Shown one piece after another: positions 17,650-24,458 of a DNA stretch of 64,000 bases. The notes beneath the pieces were generated by a model. The model saw only the letters and a program-made list of their open reading frames with translations, searched no databases and was not told the origin of the DNA. The translations under genes and the position numbers were made by a program. The DNA comes from Methylotenera versatilis 301 (GTDB taxonomy: Bacteria; Pseudomonadota; Gammaproteobacteria; Burkholderiales; Methylophilaceae). The DNA lies in the NCBI RefSeq assembly GCF_000093025.1, contig NC_014207.1, positions 2,604,001 to 2,668,000 on the forward strand, in the 5' to 3' direction. How positions within the stretch are numbered: position 1 is the first letter of the stretch; each line of letters begins with the position of its first letter.

Positions 17650-18297
17650 ATGCAAGAAACCATCTTTAAACATGCAATAAAAACCGCAATAACGCTGGTA
17701 GCATTTGCCTTTGTTGGTACTGCGATGCTTGCCTACGTGTTTGACATCACTCGTGCGCCTATCGAAGCCAGTGAAAAAGAGGCTCGTTTAGCATTATTTA
17801 AAGAAATATTGCCTGAAAGCACCTACGACAATGATTTGCTAAAGGATACTGTTGAAATTGCGCCTAATGAACAATTAGGTAATCGCCAACCTACATTGGC
17901 CAACATCGCAAAACTCAATAACAAAACTGCTGGTGTGATATTAGAAGCGATTGCGCACGATGGTTACAGCGGTGACATCAAATTACTCATTGCGATTCGT
18001 GCAGATGGATCAATTAGTGGCGTGCGTGTGCTAGCGCATAAAGAAACACCCGGGCTAGGTGATTATATTGATATCGCACGCGGTAACTGGATAAAACTAT
18101 TTAATGACGAATCGGTCAATAAGACAGCAGCCACACAATGGAAAGTAAAAAAAGATGGTGGTAAATTTGATTATATGGTCGGTGCAACCATCACACCGCG
18201 TGCAGTAGTGAAAGCAGTTTTTAAGGCATTGCAGTTTTATGATGCCAATAAAACGACACTTTTTGCAGTTGCAAAAGTTGAATCTAAAGGTCAGTAA
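17650..18297 (+). CDS. rnfG: Rnf complex subunit G (periplasmic flavoprotein)
   Basis: A single-span membrane protein of 215 residues with its FMN-binding domain in the periplasm. One helix lies at about residues 11-33. KETPGLGDYID and the flavinylation motif GATITP with Thr180 are intact, so FMN should be attached by ApbE (no apbE gene in this window). I start at the ATG just after the rnfD stop; a longer frame begins 57 bases earlier inside rnfD and would add 19 unrelated residues. Confidence 0.93.
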   Translation: MQETIFKHAIKTAITLVAFAFVGTAMLAYVFDITRAPIEASEKEARLALFKEILPESTYDNDLLKDTVEIAPNEQLGNRQPTLANIAKLNNKTAGVILEAIAHDGYSGDIKLLIAIRADGSISGVRVLAHKETPGLGDYIDIARGNWIKLFNDESVNKTAATQWKVKKDGGKFDYMVGATITPRAVVKAVFKALQFYDANKTTLFAVAKVESKGQ

Positions 18298-18306
18298 GGA
18301 TTAGCC

Positions 18307-18987
18307 ATGAGCAACCTCTATAAAGAAATTACCATCAATGGACTATGGAAGCAAAACACTGGCGTGGTTCAGCTGTTAGGCTTGTGTCCAACTTTAGCTG
18401 TCACCACCACGGCGGTGAATGGCTTAAGCTTAGGCTTTGCTACTGCATTAGTGATGGCTGCTGCCAATGGTTCTGTGTCACCTGTACGTAAATTTGTACC
18501 TAACGAAATCCGCGTGCCTGTATTTATTTTGGTGATTGCAGCGCTGGTGACAGTGATTGATTTAGCGATTAACGGCTTCGCGCACTCTCTGCACAAAGTA
18601 CTAGGCATCTTTATTCCACTCATTGTGGTGAACTGTATCGTACTAGCTCGAGTAGAATCATTTGCCGCTAAGAACTCACCAGTACACTCGATGCTAGATG
18701 GCTTTATGATGGGCTTGGGCTTAACTTTGGTGCTTGGTTTATTAGGCGCTATGCGTGAGTTTGTGGGCAAGGGCACTGTATTATCAGGTCTAGATTTAGT
18801 ATTTAGCAGCATGCCTAAGCAGCTTTACACTATCCCTGACTACCATGGCTTTTTATTAGCAGTATTACCTCCTGGTGCATTTTTAGGCTTAGGAACACTC
18901 ATTGCGCTTCGTAATTGGATAGAAATTAGAAAGGCTGCCAAAATCAGTACGCCTACGCCAAATCTAAAACCTGCGCTGAGTCATTGA
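18307..18987 (+). CDS. rnfE: Rnf complex subunit E
   Basis: A 226-residue membrane subunit paralogous to RnfA, with TNGLWKQNTGVVQLLGLCPTLAVT-like opening (variant NGLWKQNTG) and VVNCIVLARVESFAAKNS. Six helices are predicted. It starts 9 bp after rnfG and closes the Rnf block; nth begins 21 bp later. Confidence 0.95.
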   Translation: MSNLYKEITINGLWKQNTGVVQLLGLCPTLAVTTTAVNGLSLGFATALVMAAANGSVSPVRKFVPNEIRVPVFILVIAALVTVIDLAINGFAHSLHKVLGIFIPLIVVNCIVLARVESFAAKNSPVHSMLDGFMMGLGLTLVLGLLGAMREFVGKGTVLSGLDLVFSSMPKQLYTIPDYHGFLLAVLPPGAFLGLGTLIALRNWIEIRKAAKISTPTPNLKPALSH

Positions 18988-19008
18988 TATTGATGGTCAT
19001 TAACATTC

Positions 19009-19668
19009 ATGAATGAGCAAAAACGCTTTGAAATCTTCAAACGCTTAAGTATAGCTATTCCCAACCCATCAACAGAACTCAAGCATAACAGTACGTTTGA
19101 ACTGTTGATTGCGGTGATTTTATCGGCTCAGGCAACGGATAAGGGCGTAAATCTTGCCACTGATAAGCTATTTGCTGTCGCCAATACGCCAGAAAGTATT
19201 CTAGCCTTAGGTATAGAGGGTCTAGAGCGTTACATTAAAACCATAGGCTTATATCACGCGAAAGCAAAGAACGTACTCGCCACCTGCCAAATGCTCATTA
19301 CACAGCATGATTCGCAAGTGCCTAATACACGCAAAGCCTTAGAAGCTTTGCCGGGCGTTGGTCGCAAAACAGCCAATGTCATTCTAAATACAGCATTTGG
19401 TGAACCGACGATTGCGGTAGATACGCATTTATTCAGACTAGGCAATCGCATTAAACTTGCAACAGGTAAAACTGTTTTAGAAGTTGAAATGAAATACCTA
19501 AAAACGATACCCAAAGAATTTATGCAAGATGCGCATCATTTACTCATCTTACATGGGCGCTATGTTTGCACCGCACGTAAACCAAAATGCGGCGAATGCT
19601 GCATTCAAGACTTATGTGAATACGGTGCCAAAGAATACGCCGCTTTTCCCGCCATATCTCATAGCTAG
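19009..19668 (+). CDS. nth: endonuclease III (DNA glycosylase/AP lyase)
   Basis: Removes oxidised pyrimidines from DNA and nicks the abasic site. The 219 residues align with E. coli Nth almost without gaps. The helix-hairpin-helix LPGVGRKTANV carries catalytic Lys120, VDTHLFRLGNR carries Asp138, and the [4Fe-4S] cysteines are 187, 194, 197 and 203 (CTARKPKCGEC...C). Position after rnfE repeats the enterobacterial arrangement, where Rsx and Nth are co-transcribed. Confidence 0.97.
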   Translation: MNEQKRFEIFKRLSIAIPNPSTELKHNSTFELLIAVILSAQATDKGVNLATDKLFAVANTPESILALGIEGLERYIKTIGLYHAKAKNVLATCQMLITQHDSQVPNTRKALEALPGVGRKTANVILNTAFGEPTIAVDTHLFRLGNRIKLATGKTVLEVEMKYLKTIPKEFMQDAHHLLILHGRYVCTARKPKCGECCIQDLCEYGAKEYAAFPAISHS

Positions 19669-19670
19669 TC

Positions 19671-20759
19671 ATGAAAATTGCCACTAGCCTAGTCCTCGGT
19701 AAGAAAGCTAGCCCTACCTTGGTTGCTGAAGCCGTTGCAATCGCAATGTTAAAGGCAGATATTACTGTTGCATCAAGCGTACTGCTACTCCTTACTTCTG
19801 AATTTGCAGATGACCCGCAACCAGCGATTACTGCCGCAGCAAAAGCCGCCAACTGCACTCAGGTATTTGGCTGCTCAGCTACAGGTATATTTACCGAAGA
19901 AGACTGGGTGTTAGATTCTCCAGCCGCTGCTGTCATGGTGTTTGGGGGTGATGTAAGTATACAAACAGCAAAACATCATCAGCCTGACCAGGTCTTATTA
20001 ACCATCAGCGCACCAAATGCGATTAATAGCACTTGGCTGAATGACGGCAATGCACGTTATGGCGGCGTATCTGGTGATGCCGTTGGACAAGGGCCATTCT
20101 CTGTCTGGCAAAATGCCAAAGGTGGGAATACAGGGAAAGTAGACGCGTACATTGCTGGTGTGAAACTTGCCACCAAAGCCTCACATGGCTTTAAAATGCT
20201 TACCAAGCCTAAACAAATTCAGCAAACAAATGATTTTGATATTGCTCTATTAAACAATAAATCACCGCTAGCCGCCTTACAAAAGGCTTGGAAGATATAC
20301 AGCAAAAGCGATGCCCCAGTTCCGCTGCACTTAATGATGGCAGTCTATGCCGATAGTGCTGAAGCGATTAACCATGGTGAATTTAACCAAACGAACTTAA
20401 TCAGCATAGATGAAGGTACTGGTCGCATTACCTTAGCGCAGCCACTTTACGTTGGGCAGTTTTTAAGCTGGGGTTTACGCGACCAAATGTTTGCTGAAGC
20501 GGATTTGCTACTAACGACTCAGCAATTAAAACAAGAGTTAGGCACTAACCCTGATTTTGGACTATTGTTCTCATGTTTAGGACGCGGCCCTTTTTATGAT
20601 GGCATTGACCACGACTTAAAAATCATCGCTCAGCAACTGCCAAATATGCCTTTAATTGGATTCTATGGCAATGGTGAAATTGCAAATATTGCGGGTAAGA
20701 ATCAATTGCTGCCATACTCAGCAGTGCTTAGTTTGTTTGCAGAAATCTCCACCACTTAA
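19671..20759 (+). CDS. FIST domain signal protein
   Basis: A 362-residue cytoplasmic protein with FIST_N (about 30-210) and FIST_C (about 215-345) sensory domains, proposed to bind small ligands such as amino acids. Recognisable features are the FGCSATGIFTEEDW turn, GGVSGDAVGQGPFSVWQ, the C-terminal GLLFSCLGRGPFYDG and PLIGFYGNGEIANIAG. No output domain is attached, so it probably acts through a partner. It begins 2 bp after nth and lies upstream of DUF1841 and the sigma-factor genes; a functional link to the latter is possible but unproven. Confidence 0.88.
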   Translation: MKIATSLVLGKKASPTLVAEAVAIAMLKADITVASSVLLLLTSEFADDPQPAITAAAKAANCTQVFGCSATGIFTEEDWVLDSPAAAVMVFGGDVSIQTAKHHQPDQVLLTISAPNAINSTWLNDGNARYGGVSGDAVGQGPFSVWQNAKGGNTGKVDAYIAGVKLATKASHGFKMLTKPKQIQQTNDFDIALLNNKSPLAALQKAWKIYSKSDAPVPLHLMMAVYADSAEAINHGEFNQTNLISIDEGTGRITLAQPLYVGQFLSWGLRDQMFAEADLLLTTQQLKQELGTNPDFGLLFSCLGRGPFYDGIDHDLKIIAQQLPNMPLIGFYGNGEIANIAGKNQLLPYSAVLSLFAEISTT

Positions 20760-20785
20760 TTTGAATTACCAAACATACATACACC

Positions 20786-21226
20786 ATGAGCTTATACAAC
20801 CCTACCCGCGATCAAGCCCGTCAATTTTTGTTTGATGCTTGGTCTAAATTCAAGCAACACTTAAGCCTGACCGATTTAGAAAAAATCGCGGTAGAAGTCA
20901 TACAAATGCATCCTGAATATCATCTGGTATTCGATTCGCCAGAGCGTTTTATGCACCAACAATACTTTCCCGAAATGGGTGAAACCAATCCATTTTTACA
21001 TATCACTCTGCATTTATCCGTGATAGAACAAATTAGCATTAACCAGCCTATAGGCATCACGCAGATTTATGATAAATTACATCAGCAACATAACGATACC
21101 CACCTTGCGTATCATGATTTAATCGATTGCCTGGCTGAAACTATCTGGCAATCACAGCGTAATAATCAAGCTTTAGATTCTGAACATTATCTGAGCTTAC
21201 TAAAACAAAGGTCAGGTTTAATTTAA
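20786..21226 (+). CDS. DUF1841 family protein
   Basis: A 146-residue soluble protein of a proteobacterial family without known function. Characteristic stretches are YNPTRDQARQFLFDAW near the start and ETNPFLHITLHLSVIEQISINQP in the middle; the helical remainder ends in HDLIDCLAETIWQSQR. Its TAA overlaps the ATG of the ECF sigma gene by one base, so the two are translated together. Whether it belongs to the sigma/RiPP regulon or only shares a transcript is open. Confidence 0.85.
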   Translation: MSLYNPTRDQARQFLFDAWSKFKQHLSLTDLEKIAVEVIQMHPEYHLVFDSPERFMHQQYFPEMGETNPFLHITLHLSVIEQISINQPIGITQIYDKLHQQHNDTHLAYHDLIDCLAETIWQSQRNNQALDSEHYLSLLKQRSGLI

Positions 21227-21783
21227 TGAATACAAATGTTAATGACTGGCTAAACGATCATGGCGATTATTTATATCGCTTTGCCTTAGCTAGGCTACGT
21301 GACCCACATCAAGCCGAAGACGCGGTTCAAGAAACCATGTTAGCCGCCATCAAAAGCGATAGTTTTGAAGGTGACTCCTCCGCCAGAACTTGGTTAACGG
21401 GCATACTTAAACATAAAATCATTGATTTACAACGCAAACAAATTCGCGAACAACCTCTTTCTGATTTAATCGATTTAGATGCATCAGACACCAGCATGGA
21501 TGATTTTTTCGACAAGACTGGTCATTGGCTGGATAAACCCCAAACACTAGACATGCCCGAAAATGCCCTTGAGCAAAAACAGTTTCTTAGTATTTTAAGC
21601 GGCTGTATGGACAAGCTGCCAGCTAAATTAGCCGCCATTTTTATGATGCGCGATGTACATGAAGTAGAAAATGAAAATATCTGTAAGGAACTTGATATTA
21701 CCGCGACCAATGCTTGGGTGATGTTGTATAGAGCTCGAATGGGGTTAAGAAAATGTCTGGAAATAAACTGGATTGCTGGTTAG
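21226..21783 (+). CDS. ECF-type RNA polymerase sigma factor
   Basis: A 185-residue group IV sigma factor. Region 2 is seen in DYLYRFALARLRDPHQAEDA and FEGDSSARTWLTGILKHKIID, and region 4 in MDKLPAKLAAIFMMRDVHEVENENI plus the helix-turn-helix ending MLYRARMGLRKCLE. A zinc-finger anti-sigma gene follows by 18 bp, then the RiPP precursor. ECF control of bufferin-type operons in response to copper is established in Caulobacter (SigF), so this factor is likely to drive the downstream cluster. It is translationally coupled to the DUF1841 gene, so a basal transcript probably starts further upstream. Confidence 0.9.
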   Translation: MNTNVNDWLNDHGDYLYRFALARLRDPHQAEDAVQETMLAAIKSDSFEGDSSARTWLTGILKHKIIDLQRKQIREQPLSDLIDLDASDTSMDDFFDKTGHWLDKPQTLDMPENALEQKQFLSILSGCMDKLPAKLAAIFMMRDVHEVENENICKELDITATNAWVMLYRARMGLRKCLEINWIAG

Positions 21784-21801
21784 TGAGATGGATACCATAA
21801 A

Positions 21802-22062
21802 ATGAAACTAATGCTTACCTGTAAACAAGCCAGCCAGATTATCTCGCAGTCATTAGACACCCCATTGTCATGGTCAGACCGCATGAAATTGAAGTTTCAT
21901 CTTTTTATTTGTGATGCTTGTACGCACTTTAATCAACAATTACGTTTAATTAAAAATGCAATCCAGCGCATGAAACTTGAAACTGAAAATGACGACACTA
22001 TACAACTTACTGTAGATGCGAAAGCCCGAATTAATCAGGCGATTGATTCTAATCAACATTAA
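21802..22062 (+). CDS. small zinc-finger (zf-HC2-like) anti-sigma factor
   Basis: An 86-residue protein with Cys7 and the HxxxCxxC signature at residues 33-40 (HLFICDAC), typical of ZAS anti-sigma domains. No membrane helix is present, so it should be cytoplasmic and could sense thiol-reactive metals or oxidants directly through the zinc site. It is placed directly after the ECF sigma gene, its presumed partner, and 44 bp before the precursor gene. Confidence 0.82.
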   Translation: MKLMLTCKQASQIISQSLDTPLSWSDRMKLKFHLFICDACTHFNQQLRLIKNAIQRMKLETENDDTIQLTVDAKARINQAIDSNQH

Positions 22063-22106
22063 ACGCTAACTTAAGTTCTATCATTTAACTTTTTAAAGGA
22101 TTTATC

Positions 22107-22487
22107 ATGAACAACACACAAAAAACCATCGCTCTTGCACTTAGCGGCGCATTCGCTCTATCAATCGCAACTACCTCAATGGCAGCAGCGCAAAATCCAT
22201 TTGCCGCAAAATCACTATCATCTGGCTATCAAGTGGCTGATGCCGATACCAAAATGAAAGACGGTAAATGCAGTACTGGTAAATGTGGCGCAAACAAAAA
22301 AGCAGCGATGAAAAAAGCTGAAGCTGAAAAAGCGAAAGAAGGCTCATGCAGTGCTGAAAAGATGAAAGATGGAAATTGTAGTGCTGAAATGAAAGCTTCT
22401 GCAGAAAAAGCAAAAGAGGGTTCATGCAGCGCCGAGAAAATGAAAGATGGTAACTGCAGTGCTGAGATGAAAAACAAAGCTAAATAA
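22107..22487 (+). CDS. bufA: Cys-rich bufferin/HvfA-type RiPP precursor
   Basis: A 126-residue exported peptide precursor. A Sec signal peptide ends near residues 26-28 (SMAAA). NPFAAKSLSSGYQVA follows, a stretch typical of HvfA/bufferin precursors. The rest is a Lys/Glu-rich core with six cysteines (55, 60, 81, 91, 107, 117), each in an xGxC context: DGKC, TGKC, EGSC, DGNC, EGSC, DGNC. A 24-residue block (73-96) is repeated identically at 99-122. In HvfA, EGKC motifs are converted to oxazolone/thioamide groups that bind copper; the modification here is inferred. AAAGGA lies before the ATG. The two neighbouring maturation genes make the call strong, though the core motifs differ from the canonical EGKCG. 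Confidence 0.85.
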   Translation: MNNTQKTIALALSGAFALSIATTSMAAAQNPFAAKSLSSGYQVADADTKMKDGKCSTGKCGANKKAAMKKAEAEKAKEGSCSAEKMKDGNCSAEMKASAEKAKEGSCSAEKMKDGNCSAEMKNKAK

Positions 22488-22538
22488 TATTGATGCGTTA
22501 TCTGATGAAACATCACTGTTTTAGCAGTTAATATAGTT

Positions 22539-23438
22539 ATGTTTAATCAAACAGGCAGCAGAATTAACGGTGTGGGTTTGGGGCTAAAGCGTGAGCTTAT
22601 TCCTCAAATCCAAGCCGCCTATGGTGATAATATAATTGCCAATCTAAATTTCGTTGAAATTGCGCCAGAAAACTGGATTGAGATTGGCGGTAAAGCTGCA
22701 AAACAACTTGATTGGTTTGCTAAACGCTACCCTATTGTTTGCCATGGCTTATGCCTTTCACTTGGCGGCCTTGCGCCACTAGACACAAACTTCTTAAACC
22801 AAGTGAAGCAATTTCTACAGCAATACCAAATTCCACTCTATACCGAACATTTAAGCTACTCAACCGATGGCTACAAAGGCCAACAAGGCTATCTGTATGA
22901 TCTGTTACCAATCCCTTTCACTGAAGAAGCGGTGCACTATGTCGCTAAACGCATACGCCAAACTCAGGACATTCTTGGGCAGCGCATTGCAATAGAAAAT
23001 GCTTCTTTTTATGTGCAAGCGCCAATCTCTAGCATGGACGAACTAACCTTCATTAAAGCTGTATTGATTGAAGCAGACTGCTTATTGCATTTAGACATTA
23101 ACAATATTTACGTGAATAGCGTTAATTTTGGCCATGTTCTGAGCGATGGACTAAAAGCTGATCCAATCAAAATAGCGCAAGAGTTTTTACGAGGTATTCC
23201 AGGTGAACGTATCGTTTACGCGCACATGGCGGGGCATTATCAGCAAGCACCAGACTTACTGATCGATACCCACGGCGCCGATGTAATAGACCCCGTATGG
23301 GCCTTACTTGAAGAAGCGTACCAATTGTTTGGCGCATTTCCGACCTGTTTAGAGCGGGACAATAACATACCGCCCTTGTCAGTGTTGATGCGTGAAGTTA
23401 ACAAAATCGCTGATTTTCAACAGCTTGCTAAAACATAA
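22539..23438 (+). CDS. bufB: DUF692 multinuclear non-heme iron oxidase (BufB-type)
   Basis: A 299-residue TIM-barrel enzyme of the MNIO family, which uses two or three iron ions to oxidise cysteines of RiPP precursors (MbnB, TglH, HvfB). Conserved metal-site positions are present: H69 in VCHGLCLSLGG, E103-H104 in YTEHLSYS, E153-N154 in AIENASFY, H184/D186/N188 in LHLDINN, H229 and H233 in YAHMAGH, D243/H245 in DTHGADV, and E272 in LERDNNIP. Exact ligand assignment needs alignment. It starts 51 bp after the precursor and is followed six bases later by the partner gene. Confidence 0.93.
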   Translation: MFNQTGSRINGVGLGLKRELIPQIQAAYGDNIIANLNFVEIAPENWIEIGGKAAKQLDWFAKRYPIVCHGLCLSLGGLAPLDTNFLNQVKQFLQQYQIPLYTEHLSYSTDGYKGQQGYLYDLLPIPFTEEAVHYVAKRIRQTQDILGQRIAIENASFYVQAPISSMDELTFIKAVLIEADCLLHLDINNIYVNSVNFGHVLSDGLKADPIKIAQEFLRGIPGERIVYAHMAGHYQQAPDLLIDTHGADVIDPVWALLEEAYQLFGAFPTCLERDNNIPPLSVLMREVNKIADFQQLAKT

Positions 23439-23444
23439 CTAGAA

Positions 23445-24203
23445 ATGACTCAGGAAATACCTAGTTTTCAGCAGTATCAGCAAGCGTTCACCGCATATAT
23501 CCGCAATCCGCACAATCAACCTAGGCCGAAGAATGTAAAGACCAAGGGTATGGATGTGTACAAAGAAATTGTATTCAATAATTTATTTGAATCAGTATCT
23601 GCTTGTTTTCCAGTTGCACAAAAAGTCATCGGCAAGCGTGTGTGGCTCAAACTAATACGCGGTTTCTTTCGTGAGCACTCTTCATCGACGCCAATTTTCA
23701 GAAAGATTCCTGAAGAGTTTCTTGTTTACTTATCTAACATTAATACACTTACACCGGAAAATCTTCCGCCTTATCTAACAAGCCTTTGTCATTACGAATG
23801 GGTTGAATTGCTAGCTTCAACCATGGCGGATGAAGTAAATAAGCCTGACATTAATGCTATAGGTGATTTACGTATGAATCAACCTGCATTTGCGCACACT
23901 ATGCTGTTACTTAATTACGAATATGCGGTGCAAAAAATATCACCTCGTTACAAACCGAAAGAGAAAGTGAATACACAACTTTTAGTTTATAGAAATGCGG
24001 AGTTTGAAGTGAAGTTTATAGAACTCAACACCGTTACATATCGGTTAATTGAAATTCTAAAACAAGGTAGACTGAACTGTGAGCAAGCACTTACTATGCT
24101 TGCAAAAGAGATAAATCAACCACAAACTGAAAGTATCATTCAGTTTGGGTTAGCTATATTAGAAGACTTGAGAAGCCAAGGCGTGATTCTTGGCGTGTAC
24201 TGA
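23445..24203 (+). CDS. bufC: DUF2063 MNIO partner protein (BufC-type)
   Basis: A 252-residue protein matching the HvfC/BufC family that binds the precursor leader and works with the DUF692 enzyme. The N-terminal DUF2063 domain shows QQYQQAFTAYIRNP, GMDVYKEIVFNNLFESVSACFP and FRKIPEEFLVYL. The C-terminal half, from about residue 165, resembles a small winged-helix recognition domain as in RiPP recognition elements. It ends the cluster. No DoxX-family gene (HvfE/BufD) follows, unlike many such operons; the next gene is on the other strand. Confidence 0.9.
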   Translation: MTQEIPSFQQYQQAFTAYIRNPHNQPRPKNVKTKGMDVYKEIVFNNLFESVSACFPVAQKVIGKRVWLKLIRGFFREHSSSTPIFRKIPEEFLVYLSNINTLTPENLPPYLTSLCHYEWVELLASTMADEVNKPDINAIGDLRMNQPAFAHTMLLLNYEYAVQKISPRYKPKEKVNTQLLVYRNAEFEVKFIELNTVTYRLIEILKQGRLNCEQALTMLAKEINQPQTESIIQFGLAILEDLRSQGVILGVY

Positions 24204-24235
24204 AATTTGTGTTGAACGAGAATTTAAGCCTGTGA

Positions 24236-24433
24236 CTAATCAAAACTCACTTGCTGCAACTGCCGTTCTTCCAAAGTGACCAGCAAGTCTTTTTGCGCAT
24301 CTTGTCCCATATCCCACCACGCTTTAATTTCATCAATAGTGCGGTAGCAGCCATGACAGAAACCACTCTCGTCATTCATTGCACAAACACCAATGCATGG
24401 TGATTTAACTTCTGTTTGTATGTTTTCAGACAT
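24236..24433 (-). CDS. DUF1289 small Cys-rich protein
   Basis: A 65-residue cytoplasmic protein of the widespread DUF1289 family. Four cysteines in SPCIGVCAMNDESGFCHGC suggest a bound metal or iron-sulfur cluster, followed by the family's YRTIDEIKAWW. Function unknown. It is downstream of secA on the same strand, 25 bp away, and convergent with the RiPP cluster. Confidence 0.88.
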   Translation of the reverse strand: MSENIQTEVKSPCIGVCAMNDESGFCHGCYRTIDEIKAWWDMGQDAQKDLLVTLEERQLQQVSFD

Positions 24434-24458
24434 AAAATTAACGCTCTTCTTTAGGTGA

